Assembly: GCA_009760855.2 (NCBI GenBank)
Contig: WPIO01000030.1
Span: 2,101,001-2,165,000 of the forward strand
Direction of reading: 5' to 3'
DNA length: 64,000 bases
Source of the DNA: Cristatella mucedo
Lineage: Eukaryota; Bryozoa; Phylactolaemata; Cristatellidae
The translations under genes and the position numbers were made by a program. Shown in pieces: positions 24,270-35,080 of this stretch. Numbering within the stretch: position 1 is the stretch's first letter; each line of letters begins with the position of its first letter. The notes below the pieces were generated by a model. It was not told where the DNA came from and made no database searches. It saw nothing but the letters and a program-made list of their open reading frames with translations.

Positions 24270-24600
24270 AAGGCTTTGGTCTGCAGGTCCTAGACTGTGG
24301 AACTCGCTTCCACAATTCTTACGCAACGACAACTACTCTCCTGCTGCCGACTATGGCTCATCTTTTTCAGCGGCCTTGAGCTGCTACTTCTATGCTGCTC
24401 ACTACTTCAACTGATCTCCTGACTCTGCTATGCTTCTCCCTTTCTCTTTATTTCGTGAGACGAAGTCTATTGGCTACCGAATGCGTACTGAAAGCTGCTT
24501 AGGCTGCGAGTGCGCTATACAAAACTCTCCTGTGTAACACCCACATAATCTGTATGGCTTTGTGAAGTTACAGACGGAGATACATTACATTACCTTACAA
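24270..24600 (+). mobile_element. LINE-2f 3' end
   Basis: It encodes the GPRLWNSLPQFLRNDN-type end in mixed frames. It then has ACTCTCCTGCTGCCGACTAT, GAGTGCGCTATACAAAACTC and a tail GATACATTACATTACC. It is closely similar to 34715-35008, which fixes the family's 3' UTR. The upstream limit is unclear. Confidence 0.75.
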
Positions 24601-24675
24601 GGCTATGGTTGGGCGGGTCAAACTATAGCTTCTACTGGCAGAGCTCTGTCTGGCCTCTATGGATACAGCAAGGTA

Positions 24676-25373
24676 ACTTTAAGCTGCCTAACTTTGCAAA
24701 ATTGGGGCTGCAGGTATGCACGATATCCAAGTTAGTCCTTACAGTTGTAGCATCTCGTCTCGGCTTCTATAGCTCACTGCTTGCAGGTCTTCTGGCTAAT
24801 GCTATTAGGTACCCTCAGTTGGTTCAAAACTCGGCAGCCAGGCTTTTCTGTCTTAAGCGGTACGTTTGCCACATTTATCACTTCTTGCCGACCTGCACTG
24901 GCTCCCCTGTAAGGTTTTGTCACTCCCTTTTAGGCCCCCCCTTTATTCGCTTGCCCCTGCCTGCTTATCAGAGCTGCTCCTCAATCAGGCTGTGCATCGT
25001 GTCACGTGGCCGCTCTTCTGTCTCAAGTCGTTTAAGTGTGCCTTGAACAAACCTTGAACCCTTTGGAGGCCATCTCCTTGGTTTGTATTCTCCCAAAGCC
25101 TATAATTCACTCCGACTGACGTCACGACACCTCTTGACTTGAGGACATCTAAAAAAAGAAGCTAAAACAGGCACCTGTCCTTGACGGCATTTGCTGGGTC
25201 CCCGTGAATTGTCCTCTGTGCGCAAAAGCATGCTGATGCTTTGCATGTTACCATTAGCCATAAGGTCATGCCTCTTTCATAGCACATGTAAAGTGCCTAG
25301 AAAGAGATTAAGTTCTCCGAGCATGCTATGCAAATGTATTATTATTATTGTATCATTATTATTATACTATTGA
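24676..25373 (+). mobile_element. LINE-1f, 5'-truncated copy, diverged
   Basis: It begins in sequence matching YFQLHNIAKIW of other copies. It then reads SRLGFYSSLLAGLLANA and QLVQNSAARLFC, with the AGAAAGAGATTAAGTTCTCC tail and ATTATTATTG end. Several frameshifts are present. Confidence 0.8.
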
Positions 25374-25436
25374 CTGACAGCGTGGTCCGCCCTGGTGCTC
25401 TCTGCGCTTGCTGCCTACCTTGGCTGAGAGTGCTCC

Positions 25437-25497
25437 GAGCACCAGGTCCGAGCACCAGGTCCGAGCTCCAGGTCCGAGCTCCAGGTCCGAGCTCGTG
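25437..25497. repeat. 13-bp tandem repeat (GAGCNCCAGGTCC)
   Basis: About 4.5 units, two with GAGCACC and then two or more with GAGCTCC, so a point variant spread with the expansion. Confidence 0.93.
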
Positions 25498-26395
25498 CCC
25501 CTCCTTCCCCTCCTACTGATGAAAGTGGAGCTGCTGAGCTGCCAGAGAAAGCTGTGAAGGCTTGTTAGTGTCCGAGTCGGTAGTCGTCTAGAGTGCAGGC
25601 TTCCTTGGATTTAGTCGTGCACTGCTGCACTGCCGGTTGCCAATAGATCCGAGACAACCTTTGGTGTAGGCAACCTCTGGTTTGCAGATGTTGATCAGAG
25701 GTCACGAGTCGCTTTCGAGGTTGCAGGAGCTCTGTCTAATAAACACGATCCTCATCAGTTTGTTAGTTGAAGACTTTGTAATCAGTATCTTGTATCCCAG
25801 GCTGCAAATACACAAATTCCAGATGAGCTTTGGGAGCCAGCATCAGTGGAGCAATGGAGCAGCATCAGTGGTAGGTGATCTGAGAGCTGAACGTTGGGAG
25901 CCGGTGCACCAGCATGGCTGCAGAATTAAGTGTCAGTGGCAAGGGGTCATGCAGCTGCTGCTTTGGACGTTTTTCCGAGGTTTAACAAATAGACTAAAGC
26001 GCTTAGAAGACCCTACAATTGCTCGAAGCCATCGACGGAGCGAAGGTCGATGGCTAGCAACGATGACTTTCAGTCTACTGGATGTTGTATGGTGTTGGAC
26101 CTGACCCCCTACCCCATCCAGCCTCAGTTGCCTTGCCAGGCTGAATCTGTTGCCTTCCGTGAATGTGGTAGTCGTGGCCACCGACCTCATCAGTTTTTGG
26201 AGGATTTTAGTTGATGGGGCCATAAAGCTTAGCCAGAAAAGCGCCATATTGTGCTTAGCACTGTTGGCTCACAGCTGCATCTGCATTTGAACTAGAAAAA
26301 TCAAAGCAGCACATGATTCTAGAGCAAGATTCGTGCTGGTTGTAGGATTTCAAGATCGGTTAAAGTGCCCTGCCATCACTTGGGGCTACTGACCG

Positions 26396-26396
<1 letters not shown>

Positions 26397-26480
<84 letters not shown>
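26397..26480. repeat. (AT)n microsatellite
   Basis: About 84 bp of perfect AT, adjoining the tail end of a minus-strand SINE-B. Confidence 0.97.
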
Positions 26481-26486
<6 letters not shown>

Positions 26487-26487
<1 letters not shown>

Positions 26488-26622
26488 ACATACAATTCAT
26501 TTCTTTACCACCATAAGATAACTTAATCTCTGTCCTGGGGCTTTACATATGCCGCATGGCTCGAGCCCACAACCTTTGTCGTTGAAGGCGCACACCTTAC
26601 CTACTGAGCCAAACCAATCATT
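26487..26622 (-). mobile_element. SINE-B copy
   Basis: ACAATTCATTTCTTTACCAC, AAGATAACTTAATCTC, GGCTCGAGCCCACAACC and CTGAGCCAAACCAA follow the complement of the family consensus. Confidence 0.7.
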
Positions 26623-27526
26623 CCAACTGTATGTAGCCTTGCTAATAGAAAAAGCTGTGCTTTATCTGTGTGTCAGCCAATTGAAAAGAAAAGCACTAGC
26701 AGTCTTGTCTTCATTAAAAAGTTTGTGTAATGGCTAACTGGCCTGCCAGATCTCAGAATTGTTCGTGAATAAAACAGATTCCTGCTCGAGCTTCATCTGA
26801 ATCTTGATGATAGGTGTAGCATGCTGTTCTTGCCCACTCTTGTTTATTTTCGCAATAATTTGCGAACAGGAATGCAATAAGCACCATCTGTTTAACTGTA
26901 CTTAACCACTAATGTATTCTTGGTATGGGATTGGTTAAGCTGGTGGTTAAGCTGAAGCGATTGAGCTGAAGTCTAATGATTACTGCAGCAGTGCTCCCAG
27001 TGTCCTTGTTGCTTCAGCATCTTTACTGTTTGTTTCTCTTGAGGGCTGTAACAAGTGGTGGTTCCAAGATGTGTGTGTACGAAGCTGGGATGTGTTCAAG
27101 GTCGGCCCTAGGCATTAGTTAAATCGCTCGGTCGGTGGCCACCGTGCTGGTACAACCTGCAGATGAGCTTGCAAACTCGCCTATGCTGCAGACCCTTGCA
27201 GGTTCATTTTAGCAGACTCGTTAGCGCGAATACCGAAACTGCTACATGGCATCAATTCCACCTACCTGCACTGGCCCCCCCCCCCCGTTGAGTGCACACC
27301 GACTTCAAAGTCCGGTGCTGCTTTAGGTTCCTTTGTCCTCTTGCTCGGGCTCAGCTATCCGAACTACTTACTGCCCCCTTTTCCTTGCAACGGCCACTAG
27401 TTTGGCAGTAGTCGTTTCGCAGCTGCCTCTGGCAAATCTCAAATTCTTCGTAGAGCAAGTGCCTTCAGTTCATTAGCTTGTAAAGCCTGGCACTATCTAA
27501 AGTATGAAAATAATAAAATAAAAGTC

Positions 27527-27655
27527 ATTTTGTATAGCACCCTAACAGAACTTAAGCTCTATCCAGGCACTTTACATATACCGAACGGCTCGAGCCCACG
27601 TCCTTATTTGTTCAAGGTGAGATCATCTTATCCCTGGATCAAGCCAAGGCATATG
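27527..27655 (-). mobile_element. SINE-B copy
   Basis: ATTTTGTATAGCACCCTAAC, TTAAGCTCTATCCAGGCAC and GGCTCGAGCCCACGTCC match the family complement. The head (CTGGATCAAGCCAAGG) is diverged. Confidence 0.7.
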
Positions 27656-27784
27656 TACTGCGAGACGGTATGGCATCTCCTTACTTAATAAAATGCAAAG
27701 GAAAAGTCGAAACCTATCTGGGCTTCCTCCCAACATTTGCATCTTCCATGTTTTGTCCTTATATGCAGGCTGCAATGTTGCTGG

Positions 27785-28065
27785 TTAATTATAATAATAG
27801 TAATAATAATAATGCACTCGATAAAGCGCCCTCAGAGAACTAAATCTGTTTCTAGGCGCTTTACATTTGCTGTAAAGGAAGCACGATCGAATGGTTAGCA
27901 AAAGCATTCTCAAAGACAAAGGAAATGCAAAAATGCAAACAATGCAAAGGCAATTTTCACTGATCAGATCAGATGCTTCCTCTCCAGCCGACGTGTAAGG
28001 GCTAGAGAGATTTAATTCTCTCATGGCACTTAAGCAGGCATCATTATTGCTGTCATTAAAATTAT
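27785..28065. mobile_element. two LINE-1f tails in inverted (5' to 5') arrangement
   Basis: 27785-27920 is a minus-strand tail (AATAATAATAATGCACTCG, GCGCCCTCAGAGAACTAAAT). 27975-28065 is a weaker plus-strand tail (GCTAGAGAGATTTAATTCTC, CATCATTATTG). Their trinucleotide ends point outward. A second locus with the same layout is at 43422. Confidence 0.6.
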
Positions 28066-29420
28066 CAGAGTGAAATCTTTAGCTTTTAGAAGCTTCTCGG
28101 GTGTAAGAGGCAGGCCCTTTGCAGCTGCCCCTCCCCCAATCGGTGTCCTGGACTGGTGCTAGGCTCCTTTCTATCATGGGTGGTCGTAGGAATTTTTCTC
28201 TTGGCATCTAGCCAAAGAAAGGTCTGTCAGTCGGCTCAGAGTTCACACGAAGTTCACCACTTCGTGTTTGGTTGGTTGCACCGATGTCTTTACTGGTTCG
28301 CTGCTACGGCTGGCAGCAGTGGTCACTTGTTTGCTGGCTGCTATAGCTGCAGTGTACCGCTGGCCTCGGAGCAGCATCCCTTGATTAAACGTGACACCTG
28401 GCATGTCTATCGATGGCGGCCTAATATTGCCAGCCTTTTCACGGTCGATGGTCAATTCAGCACTAACGAGTGTCACCTAGTCCCGGCAGCCTGTGCTGGC
28501 CCTTCTGCACCGGGTGGACGGCAGCTGACAATGGCAGGCACCGGCTGCTCGGCTGTCTCGGCAGTACTTTTGTTGCATAGAAAAGAGATAATCGTGGCCA
28601 GTGGCGGCCCCTCTCCCCGGAGCAGTCACTTTGCCTCTGGTCTATCTCAGCCGGTCGCCTCGAGCTGCTAGTGGCAGGTCGGCACGACTCCCTCCTGTGA
28701 GGTCAAGGTCAACGGGGTGGCCATCTGCCGAAATGTCCATTTGTCAGGAACCAGCCCTGTGGCTGCCATCTTACGATTGAAATCATGAATGGAGTGTTCG
28801 ATGTTCGGATGTTTGGAGTGTTCGAGTTGCGATGTATGACCGAGTCTTCTGGTAATTGAATGAATTGTGGGGCACCTTTAGATGCCTGTCGTTTGCTTTT
28901 CTGGAATGCTCCAGGTATCACTAGCTCGAATGTACCTGAACGACGTGTGCAGAACAACTGTGTTGTTGACAGTCTGTTACTAATATTCGCTATGATCGTC
29001 GGAATTCATTGCTCACACTAGAATTTGTGGCGACCGAAGCTAATGAGCGCTTCCGGCATACCTGTGGCAAATCGTAGGAGAAGGCAAGCTGCAGCCAGGC
29101 TTGGCTCGAGTTGTCGACGACGAGTCGCCAGCGTTGTCGTTACAGCGAACCATTTCGTTTGGAGTATGCCACGTGGCTGCACTCCTGTTGCGTGCATAGC
29201 GAGCACCGACCGCGCTCGCGCCACGTGGGCTGATCCTCCAGATGTGAGGGAGAGAGCCTCTTGGGAAATGCGCACTCGAGCAGTGGCAGTGCCCTTAGCA
29301 GCGGTGGCGCCGAAAGTGCCCCCCCCCCCCCCCGCTGCAGCCCAGCCTGCGCTGTCGCTGCTACTGCCTCAACGATGCAGCCTCGTGCGCTATGGCGACA
29401 CCTCTGTCCAACCGTCGCAG

Positions 29421-30175
29421 GCTGCTCTTCCGTCAGTTGCGTGAGCCTGACGCCGGAGGCGGCCGCCGCCGTGCTGCCGCACGGCTCAGGCGGCGGCGGC
29501 AAGCAGATACTGCTGCGCTACCTGGACATGACCGACTGCCTCCAGCTGGACGATGCCGGGCTGCAGGTGATCGCCTCCTACTGTGCCCGCCTGCAGTGTG
29601 TCTACCTGCGCCGGTGCGCACGCGTCAGCGACGCCGGCGTGCAGTACCTGGCCGCCGGCTGTGCGGCCTCGCTTCGCGAGCTGAGCGTCAGCGACTGCCG
29701 GCGCGTCACCGACTACGGAGTGCGCGAGCTGTCCGCGCGGCTCGAGACGGGCCTGCGCTACCTCAGCGTGTCCAAGTGCGAGCGCGTCTCGGACGCCGGC
29801 GTGACGTTCGTGGCGCGCCACTGCCGCAAGCTGCGCTACCTGAACGTGCGTGGCTGCGAGGCCGTGTCGGACGACGGCGTAGCGGCAGTGGCGCGCGCCT
29901 GCGGCGGCCGCCTGCGCTCGCTCGACGTCGGCAAGTGCGACGTGACGGACGGCGCTCTGCTGGCCGTCGCGCGGCACTGCGCCCAGCTGCGACGGCTCAG
30001 CCTGCGCGGCTGCGACGCCGTGACGGACGAGGGCGTGCTTGCCGTGGCTGGCGCATGCTCGCGCCTTCGTGAGCTGGACGTGCAGGGCTGCCGCCTCTCG
30101 GCCGAGGCGTGCCGTGCGCTGCGTCGTCTGCTCAGGGGCTGCATCATCGAGCACACCAACCCGGGCCTCTGCTGA
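29421..30175 (+). CDS. FBXL7: FBXL7 terminal exon: LRRs and C-terminus
   Basis: This exon encodes residues 358-608 and ends with TGA at 30173-30175. It opens with CSSVSCVSLTPEA, matching CSKVTCISLTREA of vertebrate FBXL7. It then carries a regular series of about eight cysteine-containing LRRs of roughly 26 residues, for example LRYLDMTDCLQLDDAGL and LRELSVSDCRRVTDYG. RYLNVRGCEAVSDDGV and LDVGKCDVTDGAL follow. The end, CIIEHTNPGLC, is almost the family's CVIEHTNPAFF. These repeats form the curved solenoid that binds substrate. No stop, frameshift or key deletion is visible. Codon third positions are strongly G/C, unlike the flanking introns and like the 18.4-kb exon. The orthology call rests on the F-box, repeat order and C-terminal signature together. 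Confidence 0.96.
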
Positions 30176-30935
30176 CCGGCCGGCGACACAGCCTGGGTTT
30201 GCATCGGGGACTCGGCGGCGACGACGTCGGCCGTGGGGACAAAGACCGTGCGTCCAGACAGACAGGCCCTGCGGACAGAGCAAAGCGAACCTGGCGAGAT
30301 GTGGCGTGCGTCCTTGCCGCCTCCGCTGCTGTTGCTACTGCTGCCGCCGCCTCCACCCGTTGCACGGCTATTTTCCACATTGGAAAGTGCTGGCATAATG
30401 CTGCCGTGCAACGGCGGCTCCTGCAGCCAGCAGAGCAAGCTCCTCAGGCGATCAGGTGGTCTATACATGTCGGTGGCTGCTGCAGTGGCTGCGACCGTCC
30501 AGGCGAACGGGTACCCTTACCGGCCAGTGGATGCACACGATCGTGGGGGGCAGCTGCTTGGCCGTATGCAGCCCCCCTGTCGGCGCCTGCGGAAGCGACC
30601 CTGGCGACTGGATCGCCACCGTTAGCAAAGCCATCTCATTGTGCCCGGACGTGTCTGAGCATCTTGCCTGCTTGTGTGAGTAGGCGCTGCTGCCTGAATT
30701 CTGCCAAAGCCAGGCGTGTTGCCAGCCACAGGCAGTGTAGCCGCGTGCTGCCGACTGACTGACTCTTCTTATGCTGACTCGGTCGCTCATGCTGTGCTGC
30801 TGTGCTCGCTTTTGGCCACCCCGTGGCCACCGAGTGCCAGACCCCGTTAGCATCGGCTAGTCTGCTGGCTCCAGCTGCTCGACACCAGCGACCTACTGCA
30901 GTGACAATAAAGCCATTGCACTGGCTGGCGCACAG
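30176..30935 (+). other. probable 3' UTR of FBXL7
   Basis: This is non-coding sequence after the stop codon, first GC-rich with CTGCCGC repeats and then mixed. No repeat family is recognised. It reaches the poly(A) signal at 30906 without an obvious intron. The exact cleavage site is not determined. Confidence 0.55.
30906..30911 (+). terminator. AATAAA polyadenylation signal
   Basis: Canonical hexamer 731 bases after the FBXL7 stop codon. GGGGTGGTGTTAGTTTTC, a GU/U-rich stretch, lies about 40 bases downstream, which suits a cleavage element. Confidence 0.6.
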
Positions 30936-31261
30936 GCTGCTCAGGGGTGGTGTTAGTTTTCTTTGAGTTTCGAAATTCTCCTGACTGATTGTTGGCAATT
31001 GGGCATCGCCTTGGGCCGTGCTGCCACCGGCAGTGAAAACCGGTTTTCCTAGCTGAATTCGGCTGTAAGACAATCGCCGGCGACCCTCGTGACCACCTGC
31101 CAGCCACCACTGCTGCTGCTGCTGGAGGCCGGCCGAAATGGCTGGTATGCCAGGTGGTACCTGCCTGAAGGTTCCTGCAGGAGATGGATGGTATGACAAA
31201 CAATCTACCCAGATGTGCAACCAAGCTAGGCCCTACACCTGCTTCCGGTCATCATCTTTTC

Positions 31262-31264
<3 letters not shown>

Positions 31265-31311
<47 letters not shown>
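31265..31311. repeat. (GA)n microsatellite
   Basis: Pure GA run of about 47 bp. Confidence 0.97.
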
Positions 31312-31314
<3 letters not shown>

Positions 31315-33718
31315 TTGGACCTATCGAAGTCAGCTAAGAATCACCAGTAGAGCTTTCCCCTAGTCACAAGGTTAAAGCAGAGAAGTAGTAGTCATATGCT
31401 TGCCTAACCTTACCCATTGGATTGCTATTGAGTCTGACATTGGCAGCACAGCTTGTTGGTAGGATGCAGTGCTGGCAGGTATGCTAAGGTGATGTTCACC
31501 CAAGGTGACCATTATCATTGTCATCTCCAGCATCGTTGTCATTACACTTATCGAGTGACATCGGGACCTCAAAGTTGCCTTTTTGTTTTGTCATCTTCTA
31601 TTGGTTGCTGTAGCACAGCAAACTCTCATTTATGCCGATGGAACCTGATCTGGTTACTTTGGATGACTACCATTTTTCTTGCTCCTAGGTACTGGCCCAC
31701 ATCACTCTTAACCTTTTCTGTACCCATGAAAGTTGCCAGTCTCCCGAATAGTTTTTGTTTCTCTTACCTCTCCTACCTTGAGCCACATGAGAAGATAATG
31801 TTGGCCTCTGCACTGACAAAGATGACCTATGGCTGGTGGAGGTGCTGTGGCCATGCAATCGATCCCGACCTTCCCCTGGATGCCACAGCTTCAATTTGGG
31901 CCACTCGGTTGGGATAAAATGCAGCACCCGAGGACCAACAAAACAGCTTAGCATCAGCAGCATTGTGATGCCGCATATCACAATCCGAAATCAATTATAC
32001 TGTCTGCATGGCCACTGGCCGTGTAAGTACTTTATGTTTTTGTTCATGCGTAGAGCTAGTTCCGGCAATCTCCTCATGATGGCAGGTCACAGGCTGGTCT
32101 GCACAAAAGCATTAAATTAAGCGGTTCTTTTATAGTTTTCACTGCACTACATTGAACTGGTCTCAGCGACAATGCAGGTGTGACATTTGACTTGTGGCGC
32201 TCATTCTCATTTCATTTCGCTCATTTCATTTCCCATTTCATTAAACAAAAGAAAGAAACCTGATCATTTCGAGTAACTTGTTTTTCCGACACTGTCCTGG
32301 TGTATGGGTTTAGTGTGACACACCCTTCAAATAACCTGTTGATATAACATTGAAGATTTACGCCAGAGCCTCCCCCCAAAAATCTATGAGGCCGGTGGAG
32401 AATGCCAATTGAAGTGCAATGGAGATGCTGGGTTGGTGGTCGTCCACGTTAGCACGATCCCTCAATTATGGTGTGTAAAGGACCGTTTATCCGGCTCCAG
32501 GTACTTAATATGCAATAGGCTACAGCTTTGTGACCTAAACAGGACTCAGTTGAATAGCTCCATTAGGGCCAGCAACGACCGCAGAATGAACCGTCCCACT
32601 CGTCCACACTGAGGCTTGTTTGACCAAAACCTCGACATCAGTTAGGTTCACCAAAAACCCGGGTTGACAATATGACCAAGTCGGCAGCTGCCTGATCGTA
32701 GGACAGTCGGCCTGGCGACCGTGAGCTCCTGGATTGCTCAACAGTCTTTGCTGCTCCAAACATTTAGTTTGCTGCTTTCAATGCTCTTATTACATCAAGC
32801 GACGCACGTGTTGTCGCCTTGGCGAGGTGTGCCCGTATGTCTTGCAGCCTTTCGAGAGAGTTTCAAATCACTGCCGCGCATAGGTGCTGCGTGGGGCTGC
32901 TACTCACTGTCAGCGAATGCTGGCAGCAGCTGGAGACAGGAAGCAGCAGGCAGCCAGGCAGACACCATTGACAGTAGGAGGACGGCATCGGAGCTACTGG
33001 CAGTGTGACCCGTCTGCAAAAATGGCGGCAAAACGGCAATGGTCGCTAAAGGTGCGACAGCCAGTGATGCTCACGGAGAGCTGTAAGGATTGGCACGTTT
33101 TTGATGCAGTTACTCGTGCATTTATTGTTACCCCAGCCATCAAAGCTGTGAACAGCCACCTCTGGGGCCGTTAAAGCTTTTTTGACACTTACCAGCAAAT
33201 TGCCATTTTATGTCGGTAGTTTTACGTCGGTCTGCTGGAGTGACTTGCAAGCCTTTTGAAGTCCCAGTAGCTAGCTGATCGGGTGCAGTCGATTCGCTCA
33301 GACATGCTATACCTAAAGGTAACGTTCATATGCAGCAGCAGCTCAGTCACGTGACGAGACCGTGGGGATGGGTGGTTAATTTGAGTATCCTCCAGTCATC
33401 GCGGGTCGGCATTTGCACAACTGCCGAATGCAAGGCGATGCAAGTGCATTGCATATTTTTTGCTGCCCTAAAATCCGAGGAAGGCGAGGTGGATGCGCCA
33501 AGAGGACTCCTGCAGACAGAATCATCAGCGCTCGGATGCTCTGAGCGACCAACATAAAGGAGCAGCTTCGGGCAGGATTTCACCAGCGCCTCGCCGCCTT
33601 TCAGCTTTCTCTCACTTTCTTGCTTAAATATGCCCATCTCGTGCCTGCTCGCTTTCTTCACTTGCACTTTCACTTCACTGGCACACGAGAACTTCCGAGC
33701 AGACCCATTTGCACCATG

Positions 33719-33750
<32 letters not shown>
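33719..33750. repeat. (CT)n microsatellite
   Basis: CT run of about 32 bp, the complement of the GA runs elsewhere. Confidence 0.95.
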
Positions 33751-33753
<3 letters not shown>

Positions 33754-34670
33754 CGCCCTGTAGCCTCTCCTCCGCACTGTGTCTCTTGCTCTATCCTTGC
33801 TCGCCCCATCGCATCTCATGCCTCTTGCGCAAAATTCGCTTCGGCTGCCAGCTGTCACAGCTGAACACTGAAGTTTGGGCGTCTGCAGAAGCCTGGGCCT
33901 TCACCCAGCTTTCCAGCTGCAGTGTGCAGCGCCACTCGGCTCGGGCCGTGGTGCCAGCAGCTCTAGTGCTACTAACCGAGTGGAAACACGGCAGCTGGAA
34001 ACCGCTCACTGCCATGCTTTTCTTTTATCGGCACAGCAATGGCTGAGGGCCTCTAGACAGCAATGCTGCAGCAGGTCTGCTTAGGAATTGGTATACAGTG
34101 TGGCTGGGCCACATGCATTCCAACTGCTTACTGGCCTTTGTGTTTATAAATGTGCACTTGTAAAGCGCAAGACAGTGGCCTGTCTGCATGCACTGTTATG
34201 TAAACAGCTTCTCTCCAAGCCACGTTCAAATCTACTTATCAAACCGTGTTGTCCCGGTGGCAGTGAATTGTCAGCTTATAAAGGTCCGGCGTTATAAATA
34301 GGTTCTTTTTTGAGCCAGCTGATCACCACCAAGGTTGGAAGGTGAAAGCTCCGTGGGAGCAGCTGGCCAAGCTTACCAAAAGGCCGCTGCCGACTCGATA
34401 TCGTGTGACACACAACCTCTTTGCTTGTACTTACTGCGTTCGCTGGGGCATACATATAGGTAACTGACCGACTTGGATGCGGTTTCCCGATGGCAGACCA
34501 GAATTTTAGCAATTTTATGTAGCCGAAAGCAGGCAGACTTGACTGTGGAACTCAACTGGTCGTATAGAGAAAGGTCACTTTCCAACAGAACACCCCGATT
34601 TCCCGAAGAGGCAGCAGGAGCTAAGCTCCCCCCACACACACATGCACACACACACAGAGGCAGCTTTTAA

Positions 34671-35079
34671 ATGGCAGCAAACTTTCTCAAACTGAATGAC
34701 GATAAAACCAGCTTCAAAATTCTTACGCAACGACAACGACTCTCCTGCTGCCGACTATGGCTCGTCCTTTTCAGCGGTCCTGAGCTGCTACTTCCACGCT
34801 ACTCACTACCTCAACTGCTCTCCTGACTCTGCTATGCTTCCCACTTTCTCTTTGTTGCGTGAGACGAAAAGTCTGTTGGCTACCGAATTTGTACCGAAAG
34901 CCGCGTAGGCTGTGAGTGCGCTATACGAAACTCTCCTGCGTAACACCCTCATAGTCTTAATGGCTTTGTGGAGTTACAGATGGAGATACATTACATCACA
35001 TTACATTTCTTGTTATGGGCAAACCTAGTGTGACTCTGAAATAAGAAAACCTCTCCGTTAGTATGGGCTCTGCCAGCAT
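34671..35079 (+). mobile_element. LINE-1f fragment interrupted by LINE-2f
   Basis: ATGGCAGCAAACTTTCTC with GATGACGATAAAACC-like sequence (MAANFLKLNDDKT) runs to 34714. The same reading continues after the LINE-2f block as GTTATGGGCAAACCTAGTG (VMGKPS) up to GGCTCTGCCAGCATA at about 35079. The fragment is preceded by a short CA-rich run. Confidence 0.75.
34715..35008 (+). mobile_element. LINE-2f 3' end nested in LINE-1f
   Basis: It shares AATTCTTACGCAACGACAAC through CTCTCCTGCGTAACACCC and the ACATTACATCACATTACATT tail with the copy at 24270. Its insertion splits a continuous LINE-1f coding stretch, so LINE-2f moved after LINE-1f had inserted. Confidence 0.8.
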
Positions 35080-35080
35080 A

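Larger units (their letters stand above)
19406..29420 (+). other. intron 2 of FBXL7
   Basis: It runs from GTGAGC at 19406 to CCAACCGTCGCAG ending at 29420. Joining G (19405) with GC (29421-29422) restores a Gly codon exactly where the family sequence continues (LD..G then CS.V.C.SL). It contains LINE-1f and LINE-2f fragments, SINE copies and microsatellites, listed separately. Between them (for example 21310-22760, 22880-24270, 25500-26390, 26640-27520, 28070-29420) nothing gene-like is recognised. Confidence 0.9.
30936..34670. other. intergenic stretch, nothing gene-like recognised
   Basis: It contains a (GA)n run at 31265-31311 and a (CT)n run at 33719-33750. Open frames up to about 195 codons occur on both strands but show no domain or splice support. 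Confidence 0.4.

Noticed and set aside
28156-28671. 171-codon plus frame with a hydrophobic, signal-like N-terminus
   Set aside because: No recognisable domain, lies inside FBXL7 intron 2, and the composition is that of the surrounding DNA. Without transcript data a chance frame is more likely.
29486-30283. 265-codon minus-strand frame
   Set aside because: Antisense shadow of the GC-rich FBXL7 LRR exon.
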